This document shows positions 8,066 to 15,571 of a stretch of 32,934 nucleotides of DNA, in pieces; position 1 is the stretch's first letter, and every line of letters starts with the position of its first letter. The translations under genes and the position numbers were made by a program. The notes under the pieces are model-generated. The model saw only the letters and a program-made list of their open reading frames with translations. It ran no database searches and was not told the origin of the DNA. The stretch comes from JAFAHD01 sp035654355 (GTDB taxonomy: Bacteria > Vulcanimicrobiota > Vulcanimicrobiia > Eremiobacterales > Eremiobacteraceae), in assembly GCA_035654355.1 (NCBI GenBank), contig DASRXC010000079.1, positions 1 to 32,934 on the forward strand, given 5' to 3'.

Positions 8066-8911
8066 ATGCGTATGAGATTTGGTATGCTCATCCTCTTCGT
8101 GATGCTTTTTGTCGCAGGCAGCGCCGCCACGGGCAGCGCCCAGGGGTACTACCCATATCCGAGCTACGCGCTGCTCACCGCCATCAACGCGGTGCAGTCC
8201 CTGAGCGTCGGCGACGCCTCGCAACTGCAATCCTGGGTGCGCCAGGGGAATTTCCAGCCGCCCAATCCTGTCTTCACAAGCCTCGACCAGGTCAAAGCAC
8301 AAATCGCGGCCCTGACACCGCCCGACCGCAACGCGATCGCGACCTGGATATCCGGCGGCGGCCGTGGCGGCCTGTACGCGCGCAATGTGACCGATCAGCA
8401 GATCGGCCCGTGCAAATTCCCGATCGATCCGGCGAGCTGCACCTCCGGGTCCGCAAGCCCGAGCCCGCAAAACCCCGATTGGCGCAGCATTCCGTTCGCG
8501 CTCGCGCCCGGTGCGAGCCCTGCGAGCAACATCAGCATCGACGGCGGCTTCGCGGTCGTGAGGAACGACGGCACGGCAGAAACCCATTGCCTAACTTTCC
8601 GCAATACGAGCACCAAGACCGCGACGGCCGTGACGTTCAGCTTTTCGCTCTACGGCGCATCCGATAATATGCTGAGCACAGTGACGAGCGTCCGCAACGG
8701 CATGTTCTCGAGCGGCATCACTATTAGCGGACCCACGACGTTCTCGGATTACACCTCGAATAAGAACGGCGTGGGCAACAAGGATGCACTTCAGAACTGT
8801 TGGACGACGAACAGCGGCATCGCCAACCTCGCGTTCTTACAAGCCACTTACACGACGATTCAGGTGACTGCGGTAACGTACAGCGACGGAACCAGCTGGC
8901 CGGCGCACTAA
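8066..8911 (+). CDS. Secreted protein of unknown function
   Basis: The 281-residue product begins with a clear signal peptide (MRMRFGMLILFVMLFVAGSA, then a cut near GSAQG at residue 26). The mature N-terminus is Tyr/Pro-rich (YYPYPSY), followed by a helical part (about 38-95) and a Gly-rich loop. The C-terminal half (from about 150) is rich in Ser, Thr and short beta-type segments such as ETHCLTFRNTSTKTATAVTF, like a beta-sandwich surface or periplasmic protein. Cysteines at PCKFPIDPASC and at CLTF and NCWTT could form disulfides. I do not recognise the family. No strong ribosome-binding site is seen; ATG 8072 is an alternative start. It is a single gene between rpsO and the hairpin at 8937-8954. 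Confidence 0.8.
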   Translation: MRMRFGMLILFVMLFVAGSAATGSAQGYYPYPSYALLTAINAVQSLSVGDASQLQSWVRQGNFQPPNPVFTSLDQVKAQIAALTPPDRNAIATWISGGGRGGLYARNVTDQQIGPCKFPIDPASCTSGSASPSPQNPDWRSIPFALAPGASPASNISIDGGFAVVRNDGTAETHCLTFRNTSTKTATAVTFSFSLYGASDNMLSTVTSVRNGMFSSGITISGPTTFSDYTSNKNGVGNKDALQNCWTTNSGIANLAFLQATYTTIQVTAVTYSDGTSWPAH

Positions 8912-8931
8912 CGGTGCGCTTCGATTGGATG

Positions 8932-8954
8932 AAAAAGCCTCGCGAACGCGAGGC
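8932..8954 (-). terminator. Intrinsic terminator of the LysM gene
   Basis: On the minus strand GCCTCGC-GTTC-GCGAGGC forms a perfect 7-bp stem with a tetraloop, followed at once by TTTTT (8936-8932). It starts 26 bases after the LysM gene stop. Read on the plus strand the same stem follows the gene ending at 8911, but without a U-run. Confidence 0.85.
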
Positions 8955-8980
8955 GTCTTCAGGCAGTTGCGGCTGGAGAA

Positions 8981-9277
8981 CTACTGGCGCGGGAGCAGCA
9001 GGACTTGGCCTGGATGCAGCTGAGCGCCCGGCTTGAGATGGTTGATGCTCATGACGTTGTAGGCGAGCTCGTTGATATCGCTGCCCTGTGCCGATCGCTT
9101 CGCGACGAGGCCCCAAACGGTGTCGCCGTGCCCTACGACGACCTTGTCGTAATGCGCCGGGCTCGACGTATAGATCTGAGACGCCCACACGACTGGCAGT
9201 GCGAACACCAGCACGAGGGAGACGAGTTGGATGAAGGGAATGAGCGTGACCCGCGTCTTGCGGTGATTGGAGCGCAT
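8981..9277 (-). CDS. Small membrane-anchored LysM protein, YneA-like SOS division-inhibitor candidate
   Basis: The 98-residue protein has a short basic N-terminus (MRSNHRKTRV), one membrane segment (about 12-32, IPFIQLVSLVLVFALPVV) and a single LysM peptidoglycan-binding domain (about 45-96: VVVGHGDTVWGLVAKRS ... INHLKPGAQLHPGQVLLLP). This is the architecture and size of YneA, the LexA-repressed cell-division inhibitor of Bacillus, which also lies divergently next to lexA. Here it diverges from lexA, has its own TTGACA/TAAGAT promoter, and a LexA box covers the start of transcription. ATG 9277 has AGGA at a suitable distance. LysM, membrane segment and operator are visible; a role in halting division after DNA damage is inference. 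Other single-LysM membrane proteins are the alternative. Confidence 0.85.
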   Translation of the reverse strand: MRSNHRKTRVTLIPFIQLVSLVLVFALPVVWASQIYTSSPAHYDKVVVGHGDTVWGLVAKRSAQGSDINELAYNVMSINHLKPGAQLHPGQVLLLPRQ

Positions 9278-9305
9278 TAGAGCCGTCCTACGAGCCGGCT
9301 TGGCT

Positions 9306-9319
9306 CGAACGTATGTTCT
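9306..9319. promoter_or_regulatory. LexA (SOS) box at the LysM gene promoter
   Basis: CGAACGTATGTTCT fits the Gram-positive LexA consensus CGAACRNRYGTTYC in all but the last base. It begins 7 bases downstream of the -10 element of the LysM gene, so bound LexA would cover the transcription start. Confidence 0.88.
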
Positions 9320-9325
9320 GGTGCC

Positions 9326-9355
9326 ATCTTACCCTCGTAAGAAGCCCGATGTCAA
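9326..9355 (-). promoter_or_regulatory. Promoter of the LysM gene
   Basis: On the minus strand TTGACA (9355-9350), an 18-base spacer and TAAGAT (9331-9326) form a strong housekeeping promoter reading toward 9277. Confidence 0.78.
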
Positions 9356-9363
9356 GGATTTTT

Positions 9364-9377
9364 CGAACAAACGTTTG
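9364..9377. promoter_or_regulatory. LexA (SOS) box at the lexA promoter
   Basis: CGAACAAACGTTTG matches CGAACRNRYGTTYC at 13 of 14 positions. It overlaps the -35 element of lexA, giving classic autorepression. Confidence 0.85.
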
Positions 9378-9404
9378 CATTCGGGCCGCGCGGTGTGCTA
9401 GAAT
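9375..9404 (+). promoter_or_regulatory. lexA promoter
   Basis: TTGCAT (9375-9380), an 18-base spacer and TAGAAT (9399-9404) read toward lexA. The -35 element shares bases with the LexA box at 9364-9377. Confidence 0.65.
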
Positions 9405-9502
9405 CCAGGATACCGTCGCCTGCGTGAGCGTACGACGGACGTCTTCGTCGCCTATTGTCCCGCCGGGGCGACTTTGTGAAGGGAAAGGGCGGTACGATTC
9501 CC

Positions 9503-10117
9503 GTGGATCGCAAGACGACACCGCGACAACAAGCTATCCTCGACGTCATCAAAGAGTTCCAGCGTGAACATGGGTATCCACCGTCGGTCCGTGAGATCGG
9601 GGAGCGCGTCGGCCTTTCCAGCAGCTCCACCGTTCAAAGCCATCTGCGCACTTTACAGCGCAAAGGGCTTATCCACCGCGACGCCACCAAGCCCCGCGCA
9701 CTCGTCACGGGTAGCGAAGTCGCACGCGACGTCGTCACCTTACCGCTGGTCGGACGCATAGCAGCCGGTCCGACGATGACCGCGGTCGAGGACGTCCAAG
9801 GCGAGATCGTCCTGCCCTCCCATCTCGCCGCAAAATCGGGCTCGTTCATGCTGCGTGTCAAGGGCGAATCTATGGTCGACGCCGCCATTCTCGACGGCGA
9901 CCTGATCGTCGTGCAGCCGCAGAATATCGCCGACAATGGCGACATCGTCGTCGCGATGGTCGAAGGTCCTGGCACCGAGGGTGAAGCGACGGTCAAGACG
10001 TTTTATAAGGAAGCGAATCGCGTCAGGTTGCAGCCTGCCAACAAGTATATGGAGCCGATCTACTCCGACAAAGTGCAAATCGTCGGCAAAGTCTCGGCGG
10101 TTATCCGCAAGCTCTAA
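9503..10117 (+). CDS. lexA: LexA repressor, SOS regulator
   Basis: The product (204 residues from GTG 9503) is LexA. An N-terminal winged helix (about 5-65, RQQAILDVIKEFQ ... PSVREIGERVGLSSSSTVQSHL) is followed by the S24 autoprotease domain. The Ala88-Gly89 cleavage bond (RIAAGPT), nucleophile Ser123 (GESMVDAAILDGD) and Lys165 (EATVKTF) are all in place, so RecA-assisted self-cleavage should work. The frame stays open upstream to TTG 9455 and GTG 9476; GTG 9503 gives the usual N-terminus (DRKTTPRQQ), but its ribosome-binding site (AAAGGG, about 14 bases away) is not ideal. It is transcribed away from the LysM gene, with a LexA box at each promoter, and ends before a hairpin at 10164. Confidence 0.97.
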   Translation: MDRKTTPRQQAILDVIKEFQREHGYPPSVREIGERVGLSSSSTVQSHLRTLQRKGLIHRDATKPRALVTGSEVARDVVTLPLVGRIAAGPTMTAVEDVQGEIVLPSHLAAKSGSFMLRVKGESMVDAAILDGDLIVVQPQNIADNGDIVVAMVEGPGTEGEATVKTFYKEANRVRLQPANKYMEPIYSDKVQIVGKVSAVIRKL

Positions 10118-10163
10118 TATCGTCTGGTCGAACTCGACCTACCGCACATTTTTAAGGGAAATC

Positions 10164-10194
10164 AAGATGGCGTGCCTCACGGCAGGCCATCTTT
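10164..10194 (+). terminator. Likely terminator after lexA
   Basis: AAGATGGC and GCCATCTT form an 8-bp stem, with a further GCC/GGC pairing above a small internal loop, followed by a short T-run (TTT). It lies 46 bases downstream of the lexA stop and 26 bases before the next gene. The U-tract is short, so efficiency is uncertain. Confidence 0.62.
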
Positions 10195-10220
10195 CGTATC
10201 GCCCGTAACCTCGAACAAGC

Positions 10221-10973
10221 ATGACGCCGCGGATAGCCATCGCGGTCGGCCCGCCATCAGCGAGCAGACCAAACACGTATGCGCCATACCGTCTTGCTAT
10301 CGAGCAAGCCGGCGGGCGCCCGGAACTGGTCACGCCGCCTCAATACCTCGCATCCGTGCGAGACTTGCTGAGTCAATACGATGGAGTCATGCTGCCCGGC
10401 GGCGCTGACGTCAAGCCCGAGCTGTACGGCAGCAGCCCGCATCCAGCGGTCGAACCGGCGCGAGAAGGCACGGATGAGTTCCAGCTCGAGACCGCCCGCG
10501 TTGCGATGCGTGACGGCATCCCATTGCTCGGCATCTGTCGCGGCATGCAGGTGATGAACGTGGCGCTCGGGGGCTCGCTCTACGAGGACATCGACGATCA
10601 GCACCGTGCAGTGAACGGTATTCGCGTGCACCATCGTCAGACTCCCGATCATGCACGCGACGAGACGACGCACGTTGTCGAGATCGCACCCGGCTCTCGT
10701 CTTGCGTCGCTGGTCGGATGCACCTCGATGGCCACCAATACGCTGCACCATCAGGCGGTCCGCCGAGTGCCTGCCGGTCTCACGGCGGTCGCCGTGGCGC
10801 GCGACGGGATCGTGGAGGGCGTCGAAGCGCGCGAGTCGCGTGGCTTCGCAGTCGGCGTACAGTGGCATCCTGAAGAGCTCGTCAACAATGATGAGCCCAG
10901 CCGCGCGCTTTTCCGCGGTTTCATCGCGTGCGCGGCGGAGCGCGCGAAGCAGCGCACGGCGCGCGCTTCCTAG
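10221..10973 (+). CDS. Peptidase C26 / PuuD-like class I glutamine amidotransferase
   Basis: The 250-residue enzyme has the class I amidotransferase fold as used by gamma-glutamyl-GABA hydrolase (PuuD). The PGGADV oxyanion motif is at 59-64, the nucleophile elbow GICRGMQ gives Cys106, and GVQWHPEE gives His216 and Glu218, completing the triad. HHQAV (176-180) is also typical of PuuD relatives. It would hydrolyse a gamma-glutamyl amide in the cytosol; the true substrate is not evident, and no polyamine or GABA genes lie nearby. It starts at ATG 10221 with no strong ribosome-binding site. The PTS-like membrane protein follows after 9 bases and then a PLP enzyme, so the three probably form one unit. 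Confidence 0.92.
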   Translation: MTPRIAIAVGPPSASRPNTYAPYRLAIEQAGGRPELVTPPQYLASVRDLLSQYDGVMLPGGADVKPELYGSSPHPAVEPAREGTDEFQLETARVAMRDGIPLLGICRGMQVMNVALGGSLYEDIDDQHRAVNGIRVHHRQTPDHARDETTHVVEIAPGSRLASLVGCTSMATNTLHHQAVRRVPAGLTAVAVARDGIVEGVEARESRGFAVGVQWHPEELVNNDEPSRALFRGFIACAAERAKQRTARAS

Positions 10974-10982
10974 GACGATCGA

Positions 10983-12314
10983 TTGAGACTTTCCGCGGCG
11001 CGCGGACTCGATGCCGCGGTCGGCGCGCTCGAAATGCGGCTGCTGCCGCGCTTGCAGCGCGCCGCCGACGAGCCGCACTTCGCGGCCGTGCGCGCCGCGA
11101 TCCAGCCTGCATTCTGGGTGATGGCGGCGACGACCATAGTCGTTTATTTCTTCATCCCGCCGCAGCCGCTGGTCTGGCGGGTATCGGATTTATTTGTACG
11201 CTTCCTCGACGCATATCACATCGGGTTCGGCGCCATGGGCGTCGCGTTGATGATTCTGCTGGCCAATCATCTCGCGCTGCGCCTTCATTACAACCGAACC
11301 GCGGCGATCATCCTAACCGCGCTCGCCTTTGCGCTGTCGTTACCGCGCCCGGTTCCGCTGTCGCCGTTAGTGCTGCTCGGCACGCTCTCCGCGAGCAGCC
11401 TGTTCCTTGCGATCATCGTCGCGAGCGTGACTGGCGAGATGATGCGCTGGATCAATCGGCTTGTGCGCAACCAAGCGGCCGCGCTGGCTGGAAGCGCGTT
11501 GGCGGTCATCGTCGTTTTCGAAGGGATCGCGGTGCTGCTCGCACCGTCGCATCAAAGCATCGCCGACGTGCTGCTGGCGATCGTGAAGCCGATGATTGGT
11601 GTCGGCGACACATTGCCGGCCTTGCTGCTCATCGTCTTCTTACAAGTGCTGCTGTGGACCGCAGGCGTGCACGGACCGGGGTTTCTGGCGGCGCTGACGA
11701 CGCCGATCTTCCTCGGTGCGATCGACGCCAACGGACAAGCGCTGCTGCGCCACGAGATTCCGCCGCACATCGTCACGATCACGTTGTTCTTGTTCTTTTT
11801 CCCGGGGGGATCGGGAGCCACGCTCTCGCTGAACCTGCTCATGCTGTTCTCGAAGATCCCGCGCGTACGCAGGCTGGGGTACGCATCGCTGCTGCCCAGC
11901 CTCATCAACGTCAATGAGCCGCTGATATTCGGCCTGCCGCTCGTGATGAACCCGAGCTTGACGATTCCATTCATCGGCGTGCCGCTCGTGCTGGCGACCA
12001 TCACCTATCTCGCGATGTACTTCGGGTTGGTCGCCAAGACCGTCGTGTTTTTGCCGAGCGCGATTCCGGTGCCGATCGGGGCGTGGTTGACGACGAACGG
12101 TGATTGGCGCGCTGTGGTTCTCGTGCTCATCAACATCGCGTTGTCGCTGGTTCTTTATGCGCCGTTCTATCGGTCGTTCGAAGAGACATTGCGCGCCGAA
12201 CCGGATCAGGAAGCCGCACTGGTCAAGACCGCCGAGGCGATCCGCGAGCACGAGCTTGCGATCGAACGCCATCCCGAGAGCGCGCAAAACGACGAAGGGG
12301 AAGTGCAAGCATGA
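10983..12314 (+). CDS. PTS EIIC component, lactose/cellobiose family (orphan)
   Basis: The 443-residue protein is a multi-span membrane protein, about ten segments from residue 40 to 400. It carries EIIC family hallmarks: the HGPGFLAAL loop (about 230), the FFPGGSGATLSLNLLML stretch and the substrate-site motif LINVNEPLIFGLPLVMNP (about 305-322). These place it with CelB/LacE-type EIIC proteins that carry sugars across the inner membrane. No EIIA, EIIB, HPr or EI gene is in the window, so phosphotransfer cannot be taken for granted. The start is TTG 10983, with AGGA seven bases upstream. The hydrophilic tail from about 395 is charged and likely cytosolic. Its stop overlaps the next start by ATGA. 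The sugar or other substrate is unknown. Confidence 0.88.
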   Translation: MRLSAARGLDAAVGALEMRLLPRLQRAADEPHFAAVRAAIQPAFWVMAATTIVVYFFIPPQPLVWRVSDLFVRFLDAYHIGFGAMGVALMILLANHLALRLHYNRTAAIILTALAFALSLPRPVPLSPLVLLGTLSASSLFLAIIVASVTGEMMRWINRLVRNQAAALAGSALAVIVVFEGIAVLLAPSHQSIADVLLAIVKPMIGVGDTLPALLLIVFLQVLLWTAGVHGPGFLAALTTPIFLGAIDANGQALLRHEIPPHIVTITLFLFFFPGGSGATLSLNLLMLFSKIPRVRRLGYASLLPSLINVNEPLIFGLPLVMNPSLTIPFIGVPLVLATITYLAMYFGLVAKTVVFLPSAIPVPIGAWLTTNGDWRAVVLVLINIALSLVLYAPFYRSFEETLRAEPDQEAALVKTAEAIREHELAIERHPESAQNDEGEVQA

Positions 12315-13600
12315 GCACGACTGCACCCCCGCTGCTCGTCGACGCGCTCAAGCGGGCTGCCGTCAAATTCGATCTGCCTGCGCCCATCATCGCCGCCGGT
12401 GCCGGCGCACTGGAACAGGTGCAGCCGGCGTGGCGCGCGCGCGAAGCGCTCGGGCTCTCGGTCGCCGCAAACGTCATCGCCGCGTTCGCACGAGCCGGCA
12501 TTGACGATTCGCATTTAGCCGGCAGCACCGGATACGCGTATCACGACCGGGGTCGCGAAGCATATGACGCGCTGCTGGCGGACGCGCTCGAGGCTCCAGC
12601 CGCGCTCGCTCGATTGCAGTTCGTCAGCGGTACGCACGCGATCGTGGCAGCGCTGCGCGCGCTGCTGCCGCGAGGCGGTACGCTCTGCTCGATCACGGGA
12701 GCACCGTATGACACGCTGCGCATGGCGATCACAGACCATCCGGCCAGTCTTGCCAGCGCACACGGAGTGCAGTACAGCGAGGCGGCGTGGAACACGGGCG
12801 CCGTGCCGAGCGACATGGATGTTCTCGACGTGATGCGTCGCGTGCCCGACGTCGCGTTCGTGCAGCGCTCGCGGGGATATGCGACCCGGCCCGCTCTAGC
12901 GGTCGCGCAGATCGGCCGGCTCATCGAACTCGTGCGCGACCACGCGCCGGGCACGATCGTGCTCGTCGACAATTGCTACGGCGAATTCGTCGAACCGCAC
13001 GAGCCAACGTCTGTCGGCGCAGACTTGATCGTCGGCTCGCTCATCAAGAATCCTGGCGGTGGCATCGCGACGACTGGCGCGTACGTCGCCGGCCGGGCGG
13101 ATCTTATCAGCCGGATCGCGGATGCCGTCTTCGCTCCGGGTCTTGGCGACGCGGTCGGTCCGACGCTCGACACCCCGCGCTGGTGGTTCGCTGGGCTGCA
13201 TCGAGCGCCGCACGCGGTGGTCGAGAGCCTCAAGACAATGGACTTCGCGGCCGCGCTCTTCGCCGCGCTTGGCGTGGAGGTCGATCCGGTAGCTGGTGCG
13301 CCGCGGTCAGACATCATCCAAGCGATCAAGCTGGGGGATGCGAAGCGGATCGACGGATTCACGCGCGGATTGCAACGTATGCTGCCCGTCAATGCGCGCG
13401 CGCTGCCGCAGCCTGGACCTGTGCCCGGCTACGCGGATCCCGTTATCATGGCGGGCGGCGCGTTCGTCAGCGGCTCTACCCTCGAGCTTTCAAGCGACGC
13501 GCCGCTGCGTGCGCCGTACGAGGTGTATGTGCAAGGCGGACTCGACGTCATGCACGGAATGCTCGCGGTGATGAGCGCCGCAGCGGGCGCGTTCGCGTAA
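12311..13600 (+). CDS. PLP-dependent methionine gamma-lyase family protein (aluminium-resistance type)
   Basis: The 429-residue product matches the fold-type I PLP family of YnbB-like proteins, annotated as methionine gamma-lyase or aluminium-resistance protein. Visible motifs are GSTGYAYHDRGREAYDALLA (71-90), QFVSGTHAI (103-111), GAPYDTL (130-136), LVDNCYGEF with the cofactor Asp220 (218-226) and VGSLIKNPGGGIA with the Schiff-base Lys246. Length is normal for the family. The frame continues open upstream, but ATG 12311 is right: it shares ATGA with the stop of the EIIC gene and gives the family N-terminus. It likely acts on a sulfur-containing or other amino acid in the cytosol. The actual reaction of this subfamily is poorly established, so methionine cleavage should not be assumed. 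Confidence 0.92.
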   Translation: MSTTAPPLLVDALKRAAVKFDLPAPIIAAGAGALEQVQPAWRAREALGLSVAANVIAAFARAGIDDSHLAGSTGYAYHDRGREAYDALLADALEAPAALARLQFVSGTHAIVAALRALLPRGGTLCSITGAPYDTLRMAITDHPASLASAHGVQYSEAAWNTGAVPSDMDVLDVMRRVPDVAFVQRSRGYATRPALAVAQIGRLIELVRDHAPGTIVLVDNCYGEFVEPHEPTSVGADLIVGSLIKNPGGGIATTGAYVAGRADLISRIADAVFAPGLGDAVGPTLDTPRWWFAGLHRAPHAVVESLKTMDFAAALFAALGVEVDPVAGAPRSDIIQAIKLGDAKRIDGFTRGLQRMLPVNARALPQPGPVPGYADPVIMAGGAFVSGSTLELSSDAPLRAPYEVYVQGGLDVMHGMLAVMSAAAGAFA

Positions 13601-13638
13601 GAGGCCTTTCGCCACCACCAACGAGAATAATCGCGTCT

Positions 13639-13989
13639 ATGACTGGGGATTTGCACAGGCGCCAGTACGTGCGCGTTCCGGTATCGCTGCCGGTGGAATT
13701 TTCGCTGGAAGGCGATGCGACGTCGCGGACGGGTTCAGTGCTGGACCTGGGAGCTGGAGGCATGCGCCTCGTCGCGCCGTTCGACGTGCCGCCGCGCGCG
13801 ACGCTCGACATCAAGTTCAGCCTGCCCGGCCAGAGCAGCGCCATCCGCGTGCGCGGACGCGCAGTGCTAAGCGCGTTTCTCGGCGCCGAGAAGACGTTCC
13901 ATCATGGGATCGCGTTCACATCGATAGACCCGGAAGACCGGCGCGCGATCGCCGACTTCGTGGACGCGAACGTACTACCGAAGACCTGA
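13639..13989 (+). CDS. PilZ-domain protein, probable cyclic di-GMP binder
   Basis: The 116-residue protein is essentially one PilZ domain. The RxxxR motif is seen at R8-R12 (RRQYVR) and the second motif as DLGAGGMRL (about 36-44), where the usual D/NxSxxG Ser is Gly. The beta-barrel strands follow, ending in HHGIAFTSI and a C-terminal helix. It would bind cyclic di-GMP in the cytosol and signal to an unknown partner. ATG 13639 begins the domain directly; the frame is open far upstream only as a shadow of the PLP-enzyme gene. Its 3' end overlaps the converging small gene at 13975-14196 by 15 bases. Confidence 0.9.
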   Translation: MTGDLHRRQYVRVPVSLPVEFSLEGDATSRTGSVLDLGAGGMRLVAPFDVPPRATLDIKFSLPGQSSAIRVRGRAVLSAFLGAEKTFHHGIAFTSIDPEDRRAIADFVDANVLPKT

Positions 13990-14196
13990 CTCGCCCAAGA
14001 ACCCGTAGAAGTAGTATTCGGTGCCGTCCGTCATCGTGAGAACGACGCGCGTCTCTTCATAGGAAGCCTTCGCCACCGACTTCCCAGGCATCGTGTCCAA
14101 GATGCCTTGCGCGAACACGCGCTCTGCCTCGCGCAGTGCGTCTGCGTCTATGTCGACCAGTTCCGATTGCAGATCTTTCACGCTTGAGTTGTCCAC
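13975..14196 (-). CDS. Small hypothetical protein
   Basis: This 73-residue frame starts at GTG 14196, with GGAG ten bases upstream, and ends inside the 3' end of the PilZ gene. The N-terminal part is helical and acidic (LVDIDADALREAERVFAQGI) and the C-terminal part looks like two or three beta strands (TRVVLTMTDGTEYYFYGFLGESG). The composition is that of a real soluble protein, not of a reverse-strand shadow, but no family is recognised. Confidence 0.55.
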   Translation of the reverse strand: MDNSSVKDLQSELVDIDADALREAERVFAQGILDTMPGKSVAKASYEETRVVLTMTDGTEYYFYGFLGESGLR

Positions 14197-14391
14197 TCCA
14201 AGTTTGCTCCGCCCGTCGAAGTTAGGGCCTAGAGCCGGCCGCCTGCTCCCATGGCGGCGTCGCCCTTATACCCTAAGTATCGGCGGCTGCAACTGGCCAC
14301 TTAAGCGCGTGCGGAGGGCGCACATACGAATTGTGACGTCCTTTCAGGACATCGCGCCGCGACGTACGATGAGCGCGGGAGCCGTGTGCCG

Positions 14392-14721
14392 ATGCCGCGA
14401 AAAGCGGGCGCCGACATGTTCGCGATCGAGGCGATGAACGGACCGTTCGACGGAAAGATCTGGCCGTTCGAGCAGAGCATCAATATCGGCAGGGACTCAT
14501 CATCGGTGCAGGCCGTCGTGCCGACAGACCGCACAATTTCGCGCACCCATGCGCAAGTGTGCGCAGACCTCACAGGTCTAAAACTGACGGATTTGGGCAG
14601 CAGCAATGGAACGTTCGTCGACGGTCGCGCGATCAGCGGAAGTGTGATCATCTCGCCCGGGCAGCCGTTTGTGGTAGGGCGCACAATGCTGCGCGTGCTC
14701 GAGCTCACCGATCCGGCGTAA
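14392..14721 (+). CDS. FHA-domain protein
   Basis: The 109-residue protein is a single forkhead-associated domain that would bind phosphothreonine peptides. The key residues are present: INIGRDSSS (GR pair), ISRTHAQV (S-R-x-H) and DLGSSNGTFVDG (N-G loop). I chose ATG 14392, which has GGAG ten bases upstream; GTG 14386 is too close to that site. It lies 7 bases before panC but no functional link is obvious. The 195 bases before it (14197-14391) hold no gene; I see only a weak GCCGCC/GGCGGC inverted repeat at 14236-14256. Confidence 0.9.
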   Translation: MPRKAGADMFAIEAMNGPFDGKIWPFEQSINIGRDSSSVQAVVPTDRTISRTHAQVCADLTGLKLTDLGSSNGTFVDGRAISGSVIISPGQPFVVGRTMLRVLELTDPA

Positions 14722-14728
14722 GCATTCG

Positions 14729-15571
14729 ATGCAGACCGTGGCCACAGTCGCCGAGATGCGGCGCGTGCGACGGTCGCTGCCTGCGCCCGTCGGGTTTGTG
14801 CCGACGATGGGCGCGCTGCACGCCGGTCATCTGTCACTTGTGACGCGCGCGCGCAGCGAATGTGCGAGTGTCGTCGCCTCCATTTTCGTCAATCCACTCC
14901 AATTCGGCCCGAACGAGGATTTCGATCGCTATCCGCGCACGCCCGAGCGCGATACACAGTTGCTCACGGAAGCCGGCGTCGATGTGATCTTCGCGCCGGA
15001 GCGCTCCGAGATGTATCCGCCCGATGCGCAATTCATCGTCGTGCCCGCTGCGCTCGCAGAACATCTCGAGGGTGAGCGGCGGCCGGGCTTCTTCACCGGG
15101 GTCGCAACTGTCGTGCTCAAGCTATTCAATATCGTCGCGCCCGACGTCGCATATTTTGGGCAAAAAGACGCGCAGCAACTCGCGGTCGTCAGCCGCATGG
15201 TGCGGGATCTTTTCGTACCGGTGCGCATCGCAGCATGTCCGACCGTACGCGAGAACGACGGGCTTGCGATGTCATCTCGCAACGCGTATCTCGAAGTGGA
15301 GCAGCGCGCCGCGGCACCTCGCCTGCACGCAGCGTTGACTCAGATCGCTCGTGCGCTTGAAAGCGGACAGCGCGACGTCGCAGCCGCCACCGTCCAAGCG
15401 GAAGCAGTGCTGCCGCCCTTGAAGTTGGACTACCTTGCAGTCGTCGATCCGGCCGTTTTCGAGCCGCTGCGCGCGGCGCCGGCCGGCGCTGACTTGCTCG
15501 CCGTCGGAGCTGCGTTTGCTGGTTCGACGCGCTTGATCGACAACGTGGAAGTACGGACGCCCTCACTATGA
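14729..15571 (+). CDS. panC: Pantothenate synthetase
   Basis: The 280-residue enzyme joins pantoate and beta-alanine with ATP to make pantothenate, the last step of vitamin B5 synthesis. Family motifs are complete: PTMGALHAGHLSLV with the HxGH ATP site (25-38), FVNPLQFGPNEDFDRYPR (53-70), FGQKDAQQL (about 148-156) and MSSRNAYL (about 185-192). Length is typical. It starts the panC-coaBC-coaX run, sharing ATGA with coaBC. panB and panD are not in the window. Confidence 0.98.
   Translation: MQTVATVAEMRRVRRSLPAPVGFVPTMGALHAGHLSLVTRARSECASVVASIFVNPLQFGPNEDFDRYPRTPERDTQLLTEAGVDVIFAPERSEMYPPDAQFIVVPAALAEHLEGERRPGFFTGVATVVLKLFNIVAPDVAYFGQKDAQQLAVVSRMVRDLFVPVRIAACPTVRENDGLAMSSRNAYLEVEQRAAAPRLHAALTQIARALESGQRDVAAATVQAEAVLPPLKLDYLAVVDPAVFEPLRAAPAGADLLAVGAAFAGSTRLIDNVEVRTPSL

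Noticed and set aside
10211..10224. CGAACAAGC near the amidotransferase start as a third LexA box
   Set aside because: Only the left half-site fits; the GTTC half is missing.
12787..13638. Extended frame upstream of the PilZ domain
   Set aside because: The upstream part is an Arg-rich shadow of the PLP-enzyme gene; the PilZ gene starts at ATG 13639.
14236..14256. GCCGCC/GGCGGC inverted repeat before the FHA gene
   Set aside because: Short stem with a 9-base loop in GC-rich DNA; no T-run and no link to a gene end.
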